Assembly (NCBI GenBank): GCA_022225965.2
Contig: JAKJXP020000047.1
Span: 289,312 to 353,311, forward strand
DNA length: 64,000 bases
Reading direction: 5' to 3'
DNA from: Diatrype stigma
Lineage: Eukaryota > Ascomycota > Sordariomycetes > Xylariales > Diatrypaceae
Shown: positions 35,517 to 46,753 of the stretch, piece by piece
Layout: each line of letters opens with the position of its first letter
Numbering within the stretch: position 1 is the stretch's first letter
Notes under the pieces: generated by a model
Seen by the model: the letters and a program-made list of their open reading frames with translations, nothing else
Told to the model about the DNA's origin: nothing
The model's database searches: none
Program-made: the position numbers and the translations under genes

Positions 35517-37711
35517 TGTAGTGTTCGGTGAAGGCACTATAACACAGAGTTTGTACCGGCCATCAACAATGCCTTCGAGCTTACAGCATACCAAGTAGCG
35601 AGCGCTACACTACTGGTGAGAGCGAGATACCCCTTGTTAATATAGAGATGATACCCGCTTCCCTACCTGCCTATATTTTGAATGATTGACCAAGTTTATG
35701 TTTAAACGTCTGCCAAGCTGATGATGGCGAAGGCTGTTGTTAGCAGGTAAAACAATAATTTGGATATGATAGTATCTAAAACACTGTATGGAATTCGCGT
35801 AATATCGTGAGGAATCGTCAGTAAATTCCTTACTTCCGCTGGTCAGGCTTATATAGGGACGGAATATCATTGTTCATTGGGAACGGCTGAAGGTGACAGA
35901 TCCGACAAGAGACTCCTGAGTCCTGAGCAGTCCAATATACCACTTAGTCGATTGATTCACATGCAGGTAAAAGAGCCCAACATGACAGACTCCAGCTTTA
36001 TCACCGAACAGGCCGGCAGACGGCTACAAGCTTGTACTCCTCCAAAGATAAGGGTCACCTGAGGCACTGAAGATTCGCCAGCTCTTAGACGGGTATGCTC
36101 GTTGGTTACTGCCGGTGGTTTACACCAGACTGGGTATTTGCTAATTGCTGGTACATAGGCCCTCTATATGCCGTCATGACCAAGATTTGGAAAAGGCCGA
36201 AGGAACACCCGCATTGCTGTGCTACCTCGTGACAACCATAGGGATAGGACAACACGAGAGTTTGGCAAACGCCATCTAGTCGTTCTTGTTATTTGCAGAG
36301 TGGTGTGTTATATCCCATAGCAAGTATGTACCTAGTTTGAACTTCCCGAGCCAGGTCTCTGGATACCGGACCCTAACTTAATGTACACCGGAGCCGTTGT
36401 CGAACTCAGGTATAACTCTCCAACCACTGGTTCTACAGTAGCTAGTTTCGTAACGAGACCTGAAAGCTGATTTTCTTGCGTCATACCCATCATTGCCATG
36501 GATTCACAGCCTTCATGAGACGACACGGGGCAAGAACAGGTAAAGGCTACCTAGGTATGTTGGGAGGTGATGGTAGGTGATGGTAGGTAAAGGTTACCTA
36601 GGGCTGTTAAGGCCGGGTCCCGGTCCCTAGCTTGGTGCAGGTGACGTCGAGAGCTATCACCCCGCCTACGTCATCGATACACCCCACCTTCCCGTTGTCT
36701 CGTCCAATCCCATTCCAATCCCATTCCAATCTCATCGCCAAATCTGCCAGTACCATTGCCATTATCATCACCACAACCGCATGAGCTCTGGAGGTATGCA
36801 ATTCTACTAGGTTTGTAGCCCTGAGGCATGTCTATATTCTACCTGAAAGCATGAAGCATGCATGTGCTTCCTACATGTAATACTGGATACACTGCAGCAT
36901 GCCTACCTACCATCCTGTCATCCTACACTACGATACGCTAGGCCCGTATACCTCGAGATCCTCGGGTAGTATGCGAATCGCGATCGGGGATGATGTTGTG
37001 CATCCAGGCTGCCGGGTGCTCTCAAGGCATGTAGATGTAAAGTAACCGGAATAATCCAGTCTAGAACAAAGCCTGAAAGAAACCCCGCCAAGCCCAAGGT
37101 GAAGGAGACTCCAGCCAGACACGAATACATACCACATACCTAGGTACCCCAACGGTGACATAGTGGCATGGTGACATGGCGACACGGTGACATGCTGTGG
37201 CTTCTAGACCTGCCTGTATCAAGCCTACGTATATACATACCTTGTATTTTCCTTGCCCTGCCCTGTCCTGCCCTTCAAGGTTCCTTGTAATCGAGAATAC
37301 GCCATAAGAATACGCCATAGGTGCTCGATGGTGCTCGATTTGCCCGGGAAATACGTCAGACCCAATCCACTCTGTGACACCCCAAGTGCAACCAAGCTTT
37401 GTATATAACATTTTCCAAGACAATCCATTTTCTAAGACAGTCCGTCGTATCTTGGATTCTTGGCTACCTACTTCCTGAATCCTAACCTTATACGCATTCT
37501 TGCTCCTCCCAGAGTTTCATCGACCCTCACAACCTTTATCGAAACCGCAATACAATAGCGACTTACACAGCTACATAAACACATTCACCTGATTACGCCA
37601 TACATCCTAGCAGTGCCAAGCATCCCTTATAAGCGTATCCAGGAACTCACCTAACCCATTACCACCCTACGAGTCGAAAGGCAATCCAGCAATCCACACG
37701 GTATTATCACA
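35517..37711. other. Intergenic region, no gene supported
   Basis: About 2.2 kb between the EXPERA gene and the hydrophilic-protein gene. It contains a CCAATCCCATT array at 36708-36731, a GTGACATGG array at 37155-37193, and TACCTAGGTA motifs at about 36549 and 37137. Short open frames on the minus strand near 37061-37428 show no family signal. The last few hundred bases probably include the promoter and CA-rich leader of the next gene. Confidence 0.55.
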
Positions 37712-38673
37712 ATGGAGACTATCAATTCTGTTGCTTCCGCCGCAGCCAAAGCTGTCTGGGGTGAAAGCACTCAGCAGCAACAGCATGGAGATGAGCCTGT
37801 TTCCGGGCAGACTGGTAACACTGCCAAGGGAGAGCCCTACGATGCCGGAAATCTAGGTACGATAGATACACATCCCTATTAGATCATGTCCTGCTCCTTT
37901 GGACTACCGTGACTGTATGCTGACGCGTAGTTAGAAGAGCCCAAGAGCACAACCAACGAATCAGCCAGCCAACACCAGTCAACGACCGGCCTGAACGATT
38001 CCGCGGAGTTTTCCAAGTCCACGGGCACTGCCACTACCTCGGAGGAGACGCCAAACCACCCTTCGACCAACCTCAAGACTAGGGATGTTCCCGAAGACAC
38101 TACCCAGGGCCAGAATGATGTGCGAGGGCCAGATGACCCGCATACGAACCCGAAGTCTGCGCCCACAGACGTAGACAACACCGGTGACGGCCCCAACGAG
38201 GCCCAGAAGCTGGACGGCCCGGGCCCTAAGCCGCTCGAGGACGTGGCCAAAGAGCACGGCGGCGATGCCGCCAAGAAGACCAGGTCCTCGGGCAGTGTAG
38301 ACAGCGCTGGCAGAACCTCGGGGGCTGGCGACGCCGATCCGGGAGCCGAGAGCAAAGGAGAGGGCACCGGCGAGAAGTACGTGAAGAGCTCTGGGCTGAA
38401 AGCCGACGGTGGTGACTTCGACGTTACCCTGCCCGGGGCTGGGCGGGAAGCCGACCGTAAGTCGATCCGAATTGAGCGCGGCTGCTGCGGCAAATCAAAA
38501 CCCCTTTGAGCTAACACTCCCTGCCAGGCCTAATGGAAGAGAAAGGCATTCACCCCAACGAAGGCCATTCCCACGGGGGTGACAAGGGCGGAGATAGCAC
38601 CAAGCATGATGACAATCACGGCGAGAAGAAAGGCCTAGGCCAAAAGATCAAGGACAAGCTGCACCGACACTGA
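37712..38673 (+). CDS. Hydrophilic, probably disordered ascomycete protein
   Basis: Predicted 270-residue protein in three exons: 37712-37856, 37935-38456 and 38528-38673, in frame with GT-AG introns. It starts METINSVASAAAKAVWGES, continues EPVSGQTGN and GEPYDAGN, and later has GPGPKPLEDVAKEHGGDA, GTGEKYVKSSGLKADGGD, EADRLMEEKGIHP and a Lys/His-rich end (GQKIKDKLHRH). I recognise this motif series from similar small uncharacterised proteins in many filamentous ascomycetes, from memory and without a search. The sequence is rich in Gly, Asp, Lys, Thr and Ser, with almost no hydrophobic core after residue 16, so it is likely intrinsically disordered, LEA-like in character. No catalytic motif, signal peptide or membrane segment is seen. 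A stress- or desiccation-related role would be inference. A competing acceptor for exon 2 eight bases upstream breaks the frame. Confidence 0.8.
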
Positions 38674-41350
38674 TGCGTCTTCACTGGCCTTGATGGGTTT
38701 GAGAACTTCAAATTTCAATTGGACACCGGGCTGGGCTTTCCGTGCTCCTGTTTTGTTTTGTTTATGAGCAAGCTAAGGTTGTTTTATTGTTTTCATGCCA
38801 ACAGTCCGGCCGAGGTTTCCTTTTTCCTCGGTCAATTCATCGTGTTGTACTGTATAACATAACGTATTGTAATGAAGTACGCAATGAAAGGTATTCTTAT
38901 GACCGTTTCATCTCTTATTGAAACGACCTTTGATCGAGCCTCGTGATCATAGTGGCCGAGACCTTGCTCTTAACTGTGCGACGTGCAGGTTTTCGAGAAG
39001 TGTTCTCTGCAATTGTGCGAGGCAACCTATAGTATTATCGTCTCATCTGCCGAAATCCAGAGATACCTAGGTTGTACATAACCAGGTATTACATCTTGAC
39101 GCTCGGATGTTCTATATTATGGATGATCGACAAGCTAGACTAGGTGTTCCAGCTGTAGATGTTCTGCATTCTAGCGGTCACAACGGCTCTCTCAGTGCTC
39201 TGTCAGAAATGATTAACTTCCTTGTCTACTTGTAACTTATGATACTTTGCACTTCGGCCAGGTTACCACGGCCAGACCTCCTGATTGCTGGAACCAAGAA
39301 AGTAAATTGTGTTGAAGAATACCTGCGTCTTGGTTCGGCCGTCTAATCAAATCAGGCAACGTCTTATAATAAAGCTGCGCAGGCCCCTGCGTCCATCATC
39401 AACATTGTGGGAAAGGGATCACAGGAAAAACGGCGTCAAGTGGGGCGAAACAGAATGAACGAGCCAACGAAGGAACCAACGGATGACCGGTGTTCCGAGG
39501 CCTTGCTAATCTCTCTCTCGCTCGTCTTGGGCACGGAGCCTTCACCGATATAAAGAATGAATATTTCCGGCTGAGTAATTTTCCAGCAAGAACGACGAGG
39601 TCGACCTAACTATACACGTCGCGATATCACATAGTACCTGCAAACACTTGAATCTTCAACTCCAACATAACTGCTTACTTATATATGCACATATCATGCG
39701 GCAGACGACATCGCGTTCCCAAGGCGTCAGGTGAAGGGTGATGGAAGAACGGGTGGAGCGAGCCGGGTTACATTACATATGTACGCCCTAGAGTCATAGC
39801 AACCTTGAACCCCCTGCTTGCTACCTATATTATGCACTATATTATAGGTTGACAAACGGCTAATGCACGCTGCAATGCTGCAATCTTCACGTATGTATGC
39901 AGGGGAGGGAGGACCCGGAGTTGCGTCTGGGATCTAGCTTAGCTGGAAGTAATCAAGTTGACAGGACCGCGACTGAAACATTTCCCTTGCAGTTATCAGC
40001 TACCAAGACTGCCTATATCGGTATCCCACGAGGCGTGACGAGGCTAGATGGTGAATGTCGGGGATGGATCTGCGTTGTACCTCTTCATTCGTACGTAGTA
40101 AGTCGTCAGTCAATCATTCAGTTGCCAACGTAATCCAGCACCGCCGAGGAACGAATTGGGAATGAATATATATTAATTCATTAACTGCTTAATTGACGTG
40201 CACTATGGCTCCTGCTCGAAAGGCGATAAACGCTTACTATGTACTATACTTTTATATTGGACGCAATTATCATGCGACGGCGGAATTGGGCAGATGACGA
40301 CATACCCTTCCGGGTTCTGGCTCTGGCTCTGGTTCTGGTTCTGATTCGATTCCCGGCGCGCTGGAGTTTGTTTGGAGCAGCAATCATTGTTGAGCCTCAA
40401 TCGCTATGCCTCAACTGCCTAGGCGCGTCCCGAGAAAATTTCCGTTCCTATTCTGGGGCCCTCACTTGCCCCTTTCTAGCAACTCTCCGCCGACACCAAC
40501 GACACCACCGGCCTTAGCCAGGTTTCACAGTCTGTGCCCGCAGCACGACGGGGCCCCACAAGGAGATGGGATGCCAAGAGGACGGTTCACTTCACGGCCT
40601 GACCCCTGAGAGACCCGCCTGCCATCGCGACGATCAGAGCGAGGAAGACGCGGAGAGAGAGGGAGAGGCTGAGGAAAGGCAGCACCAGAGAGACGGACAG
40701 CGCGCCCCCCATAAACTCCGAAGTTAGGCGTGACCTTTTTCTTTCCACTGTTCACGGAAAATATATAGTATAAATGGACCCTGGCTGCATTATAGGTTGG
40801 TCATGGCGTTGATGGAGCCTGCTCCGGCTTCTTGCTTTTCCTTAATAATCCTCCTTCCCGTACGTGTGCCTTAGCTGATGATCGTTGCGAAAGCATCGGT
40901 CTATCAGAATCTGTGATTGCCTCTTATGCGTCTCCTAGTAAAGGGGTACTAACCACCACGGGTCTAGACATTATCGTAAAGGCGAGCCCTCACTAGGAGG
41001 AGCTATTGGGACCCCTCGCCTTAACACGCCAGGATCTGGTGAACGTGGTGGCAGTAAAAAGAGAGAGATCCGAGTCTCTGCCCGTCTTCCCGATTTTCGA
41101 GAAGAAGTTTCTGCTCTTCAGCCTGGAGCTCGTTGTGCATTGTTTCGTTTCGAATTCTTGCTTGGCAGGCAGTCCGAGTACCGTCAAGACCAGGCGATTG
41201 AAAGTATCATTAATATCATCCATTCATTCGACCCGTCCAATTCACCCACCCGTGTCGTTCGTTTCCAATAAGAGGAGAAAGTAAAGGAGGAAGAGGAAGA
41301 AGACGACGAAGAAGAAGAGGAAGAGGAGAGAAGACAGAACGCCATACGAA
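38674..41350. other. Intergenic region, no gene supported
   Basis: About 2.7 kb. The first 300 bases are the 3' flank of the hydrophilic-protein gene. A GGTTCTGGCTCTGG-type repeat lies at 40312-40342. The last 80 bases before the next start (41270-41340) are a purine-rich AGAGGAAGAAGA leader, which probably belongs to the 5' untranslated region of the Ser/Gln-rich gene. No coding frame is convincing. Confidence 0.55.
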
Positions 41351-41562
41351 ATGGCAATCACTAGGGAACCGAGCTTACGCATTCGCGCCCCGTGGATGAA
41401 ATGGGCCAGCAACCTCAACATCGAGTATGTACAGTCGCTGTTATGCCAGCCTACAGGAGAGCCCATGCACCGCTCTCCAGCGCTTTTCCCAGAAGCGCCG
41501 AAATCTTGCTAACTCGCTCGTGGGTGTTGTAGGAACAACAGCTCCAACCGCGACGGCAGCAG

Positions 41563-41594
<32 letters not shown>

Positions 41595-42649
41595 CCAGTC
41601 TTAACAACAACAGCAGCGGCAGCGACCCCGAGATCATCCACCTCGGCGGCTCGCGCATCGACGCACCGGAGGAGTTCAGCAGGGAGGCCGAGGAGTTCCG
41701 CCGCGCCATGCTGGCGAAGGCAGTGGCGGCGGCGTCATCGTCGTCGTTGTCCAGCTCCGGCAACAGCGGCGGCTACGGCAGCCACGGCCCCAACGGCTCG
41801 CTGCCGGGGTCCCCCGCCGAGCAGAGGAGCCTGAGGAGCTGGGGCAACGTGACGCCGGTGTCGGAGACGGTCGAGATATCGCCCACGCTATCGTCGACGT
41901 GGGAACTGCGGCCAGCACCGCTCCGGACGCCGTCGGACGGCACAGGCAACAACAACAACAACAAGGCGCAGCCGCCGACGCCGCAAATGCAGCTGCAGCC
42001 GCCGCCGCAGTTCCCCACGAGCCAGCTCTCGGCGACGACAATGACGTCGCAGCAGCGGCAACACCAACACCTCCCGACGCCGCACCTGTCGGCGCGGGCA
42101 GCCTCGATCGACGCGGTGCCCTCGGAGGTGGCGGCGATCCGGCGCTCGCTCTCGACCACGGACCTGCGGAAGAGCAACAGCACGCGGCGGAAGATCAGCC
42201 ACATCGGCAGCGCGATCAGCAGCACGATCGGCAGCGTCAGCGGGCGCGGGCGCGGGCGCGGGCAGAAGGCGCTGCCGCCGCGGCCGGCCATCGTCGAGGT
42301 GGCCGAGGAGGAGGCGTACGAAGAGCGTCCGGGCACGCAGGGGGACATCGTCGACGAGGAGGAGGAGCGGAGGCAGGAGGCGCTCCAGATGCGGCGACCC
42401 AAGACGGCCGGCGATAGGGAAGGCCCTAGCCATATCCATGGCCACGGCCATGACCATCACAACGCGGCTTCGAACAGCAGGGGCGCCCACATCGCGCAGT
42501 TGTCGCTGTTCCCCAGAGATATGACGTTCCCCCGACCCCCGACGGCGCCGCTGCCGGCCACGATGCGATCGTCGGCCGCAGCGGCCGCACTTGCGAGTCG
42601 CGACCCGTTGGGGCTGAGGCCGAGTAGCGCGCCGCATCAACAACAACAA

Positions 42650-42689
<40 letters not shown>

Positions 42690-43687
42690 CGTACCCGCCG
42701 CAGCAGCCACCGCCGCAGCAACCGCCACCACCACCGCCGCCGCAGCAGCATCTGCTGCATCCCCAGACCAGATACCAAAACCACCACCATCAACAACAGC
42801 AATTGAAGACGAACAGACAAGCAGCAGCGCCCCGCTTCACGACGCAGGAGCGGCTATGGCTGCACCGGAACTACCGGGGCGAGGCGCCGTTCCTGAAGGC
42901 GTGGGGCCTCAGCATCGAGAGCGACGAGGAGCGGGAGGAGGGGCGGCAGCTGGTGCAGGAGCTGATGCAGGCGGAAGACGAGCCTTCGGGAGCGGGAGCG
43001 GGGCAATCATCGTCCTCCAACCTGGCAGCGACGACGTCGTACTCGCCCGCCGCATCGTCGGCGTCCTCCCTACTATCGTCCTCGTCCTCGTCGTACTCCG
43101 ACCACCGATCCTCTTCGTCGTCTGCCGCGTCGTCGATAACGACGATGACGACGCAATCGCAATCGCAACCGCAGTCGTACTTCCCCAACGGCAACAACCA
43201 CCGGGGGCTCGCGAGCAGCAACAGCAATTCCAGCCTGAACGCCAGCTTCAACGCGGCGGAGAAGGCCGCCAGCGAGGAGGGCCTGCACATCATCCTCGAG
43301 GAGGACTCGTGGTCGCGGATGAACCCGGACAGCAACGGCGGCGACGACGGCCACGGTGACGACGATGAATACGACAACAGAAACAGCTGGGACGGCGGCA
43401 GCGAGGAGGTGCCGCTCGCTGCGGACCACTTCCCGCACCACCAGCACCAATACCAGCAGCAGCAGCACCAGAACGACATCCCGGCACCGCTGATGCCGTT
43501 GAACCGCGGGCCGCGGGCGCCTTCCTCGGGAGCGGCGACGACGACGACAACGGGGGCGGGGGCCGGCCCCACGCTCCCTGCCACTTGCTTCTCGTCCGCG
43601 GCGAGGGAGCCGCACTCGCGGGCTGGCAGCGACGGCTCCGTGCTGCACACGTACCTGAAGCCGTCGTGGGAGCACACGCGTCGGTAG
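41351..43687 (+). CDS. Large Ser/Gln/Pro-rich low-complexity protein, uncharacterised
   Basis: Predicted 742-residue protein in two exons, 41351-41424 and 41533-43687, joined in frame (gtatgt donor, tgttgtag acceptor). The first exon encodes SLRIRAPWMKWASNLNIE. After an Asn/Ser-rich run comes DPEIIHLGGSRIDAPEEFSREAEEFRRAM, where short conserved helices are likely. A basic patch lies near SLSTTDLRKSN and RRKISHIGSAISS, followed by Glu-rich segments. A 17-residue polyglutamine tract is encoded at 42638-42688. A block without low complexity follows: RFTTQERLWLHRNYRGEAPF, then LKAWGLSIESDEEREEGRQL. I think this is the conserved core, but I cannot name the family. The rest is Ser-, His- and Gly-rich. 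Function unknown; the composition suggests a disordered scaffold or regulatory protein. Long open frames on the other strands are composition artefacts. Confidence 0.8.
42638..42688 (+). repeat. CAA/CAG repeat encoding 17 glutamines
   Basis: Uninterrupted glutamine codons (five CAA, then CAG with a late CAA) within the Ser/Gln-rich protein, followed by a Pro/Gln-rich segment. It is a candidate length-variable site between strains. Confidence 0.9.
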
Positions 43688-44896
43688 TTTAGTAGCGTAG
43701 CGTAACTACTTGGCGATGGGTAAAAATGAAACAAACAAACAAAAAGAAAAAAGAAAAGGAAAAAAAGAAAGAAAGAAGATGTGGAGGAGGCTGGCTAATA
43801 CGTTACCTAATAAAGCCACCTTACCTACTCTTCAGGACCGGCCGGGTGGAGTGGAAGGAAGGAAGGGAGGGAGGAAGAAGCGCCTTGGGAGAGCGCGCGG
43901 AGAACCTTGGGTTTGAAATGTTTGATGATTGCCTTGACTTTTGACGGACTGGACCTACTTACCTATATCCACAACTCCACCCCCCTATTTTTTCTCTCCC
44001 TTCAAATATACCAAAACCTACCTACTAGGTACCTACCTACCTACGTTCTGTTTACTGTATTCTGTTAATGTATATACCCCCCACTTGCAGTTGATTTACG
44101 TCGTGATGAGAGACCTGGGATTGGATCCGGGTGTCTGAGAAAGAAAGAAAGACTCTTGCTAGGGCCCGTTTCTCATCGTGCATTCTTATTATTTCACTCT
44201 TTCTTTTTACTTCAGCCTTTGGTGCTGGCTGGCGCCGACTGTTGGCTATCTATCCTTCATAACCACCCACCTACCTACCTTTCTATAGAGGACTTTTCCT
44301 TGGCGTAGGTTATGTGAGGCCCGGGAAAGGGGGGAAAGGGGATGGTGGATAGAGAGGGGGTGGGCTGGCTAGACGGGAAGACAAACGGGCAAGCCGCAAG
44401 CAAGCAAAGGTCAATCATTCGATTCGAATGAACCAACAAACACAATGACAAATAAACAGTAGCGAGGTTTTCTTGCTGTAAATAAATACCAAGTACTACT
44501 ACGACCAATCATATTCCTTATGTTAATTCATTTACTGGTGATTTTAACGATGATTTGCTGCGTGGTTTGTGAGTGAGTATTCGTTTCCGCATTTGCAGTC
44601 TTGTTGAAACCTTTGATTGTACCCTCCTCAGTTCGATATGTCTTGCCCCTGCGTTCAACTGCAGCCGTTCCGCCCATTTCCGGGCTGATGTTCTCAACCT
44701 CCGCCACAACAGATACACGCAACAAGCCCGTGGACCAATTAGACAAAGGAGATCCTCCGCGGTTACAAGATTGCCAATCTAGCGTGTTCTTCCACGCGAT
44801 GTCTCCCATTTCCAATCTCAAGTTAACTCCAATCCCAGCACAGACCCTTTCCCCTTTCCAAACCTCGGGGAGTTTACGTGATGATGCCCTTCAAAC
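43688..44896. other. Convergent 3' flank
   Basis: 1.2 kb between the Ser/Gln-rich gene (plus) and the RAE1 gene (minus), whose 3' ends face each other. It starts with an A-rich AAACAAACAAAC/AAGAAAGAAAG stretch (43726-43780) and has CCTACCTACC repeats near 44018-44043 and 44267-44280. Open frames here have no family signal. Confidence 0.6.
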
Positions 44897-46351
44897 TCAT
44901 CGGAACCTAGCCGACTTCCCAACCTTCGATTCCTCCTCCGTCACGCGATGCAGCATAAGCCTCGTCTCGACGTCGGGGGTGTTCTTCGCAAACCCCATGC
45001 TCCAGTCGTAGCCGACGGCGTAGGCGAACAAGCTGCCGTCGCGGTTGAACCGGGTGGAGGTAATGGCCCTGGTGCAGGTGGCGGCAGCCGCAGCGTCGGC
45101 GCCATTTGGCGGGGGGTGCGACGTCAGCCGGGAGCGCGTGACGCTGTCCCAGAAGTTGTAAACCCCGTCCGACCCGGCCGTGGTGAAGATGGTGGGCGCC
45201 GCCGGGTGGAACTGCACGTCGTTGACGGCCCAGACCTGGGTGGTGGTGACCTTGCTGCTGCTGTTGCGAGCGCCGTCGGGCTGCTGCTGCTGCTGTCCGC
45301 GGTGGCACCGGAAGGTGAAGTCTGTGGATCTAATGGGGATGATTTGCCAGTCATCGTAAAGATAGGGCTACGCGTCAGGAATCCCGGGCTCGACATGATG
45401 GTATATATATATATATATATAACTCGGGCGACGCCGGGATGGAGAAAATTCTAGCAATACCTTGCATCTTGTCCGTCCAGCGCGTTAATGGCACACCGTC
45501 CCTCGATGCCCGCGGTGCCCCACCCCCTGCCGTCAGGAAAGGCCGTGACGGCCCTAGTCTGGTGGCGGAGCGGCGACTCGACGGTTTTCCGGAACGTCGA
45601 CGGGTCCGTCTGCAGGTCGACGAGGTGGATGTGGCGCCCGGCCGTGGCGATGACCAGGAGCGCCGCCTTGGCGTCTATGGCGTAGACGCGCTCCGCGCAG
45701 ACGAGCGTGGCGAGCGGAGCTGGCTGGCGCAGGTCCCAGAACCGGACCGTCTTGTCCCAGGACCCGGTCGCGATGATGGGGGCGCCGGAGCCCGCGACTT
45801 CCACGAAGTGCGCCCCGCGGATGGGGGCTTCGTGGGAGCCGATGGTGGCTTGCTGGCCGGTGGCCGCGTGTAGTAGATGGACTTTTTTGTCGGCTCCTAC
45901 GGCGAGGACCATGGTTCCGTCCTGTTCCCCATCTCAGTTCGATGTCTTCGCTTCCCCTCCACGAAATATCGCGACATGTTGTTCTCGCTTACCTGGTTTA
46001 TTGCACATTGGCTTTGTTTTTCTTTTACTTGTTTGTCTGTCTTTGCGTCTCGGGACGACAGACAGGATAGCTGCGGGGGTTAGAGAAAAACTGTCATGGA
46101 CTTACCTTGGCCCAGTCGCAATCGAAGACGGGCCCGTCGGCGGGGAGCACAGCGACTCCGTTGGCGGCTGACCCGTTGTGTGCGACGTCGTAGATGCGCA
46201 CCTTGCCGTCCCACGAGGCCGCCGCCAGGTGGTTGGAGACGGGCGACCACGAGACGGACGAGATGGTGTCCTCAGCGTCGGCGGGCAAGGCCGTGTCTTG
46301 CGACAAAGGCCTTGCACTGGATGAAGCCGTGCTGGGAGAGTTGGATGTCAT
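44897..46351 (-). CDS. RAE1: mRNA export factor RAE1/GLE2, WD40 repeat protein
   Basis: Predicted 379-residue beta-propeller protein that docks at the nuclear pore and takes part in poly(A) RNA export. Exons: 46351-46106, 45921-45461 and 45329-44897, all in frame. The first blade reads ISSVSWSPVSNHLAAASWDG then KVRIYDV. Later blades include PIIATGSWDKTVRFWDLR and AIEGRCAIN-type text (GIEGRCAIN). The C-terminal blade has the family hallmarks FTFRCHR, VWAVNDVQFHP, TTAGSDGVYNFWD and FAYAVGYDWSMG, which separate RAE1/GLE2 from BUB3. Exon 3 is entered at ATTAG before ATCCACAG; the nearer CCACAG acceptor would break the frame. A Gln/Ser-rich insert lies in the middle of the FTFRCHR-VWAVND spacer (about residues 250-270), longer than I expect for the family. 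The ATG chosen begins MTSNSPST; an in-frame GTG/ATG extension upstream encodes a hydrophobic stretch and is probably not used. It is in tandem with UTP3, 400 bases downstream of it. Confidence 0.92.
45402..45421. repeat. (TA)10 dinucleotide repeat
   Basis: Ten TA units inside the second intron of the RAE1 gene (45460-45330). Confidence 0.9.
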
Positions 46352-46753
46352 CTCGATCTTGGTATCAAATATGGTATAGAGTATAATGAGAAAAGTAAGA
46401 AATCCGGAGAGGATATGTAAAGTAAGAGTGAAGGCGGTCATGACATGAGGGAGCTACCAGGCTATTTATAAGCTGTCTACCAACATGAGTCACCCTGCTA
46501 GTTGGTACTATACATGCTGACATAGTACCTACTCACATACCCATGTATATATAGGTATGTACGTAGGTAGCACTAGCAATACGGATGTAACCGCCTATAG
46601 TACTAGGAATGGCGTAGGGAGTCTTCATCTACGCGATGGGAGATACCGTGAGAGGCGTCTTACAGGTTCCTAGATTGGTCGGGTTGAAACATATGGTATA
46701 TACATCGTCTTATAATGTGTCAGGTCTTGAGGCGGCTATGGCATGTAACTACA
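46352..46753. other. Short intergenic region between RAE1 and UTP3
   Basis: 400 bases upstream of RAE1 and downstream of UTP3, both on the minus strand. It should hold the UTP3 3' end and the RAE1 promoter. TACGTAGGTA/ATGTATATA-type motifs lie at 46540-46570. No gene is seen. Confidence 0.6.

Noticed and set aside
41888..43734. Long open frames (up to 310 codons) antisense to the Ser/Gln-rich gene
   Set aside because: They mirror the CAG/GCC-rich codon composition of the real gene, giving Leu/Arg/Val-rich nonsense peptides.
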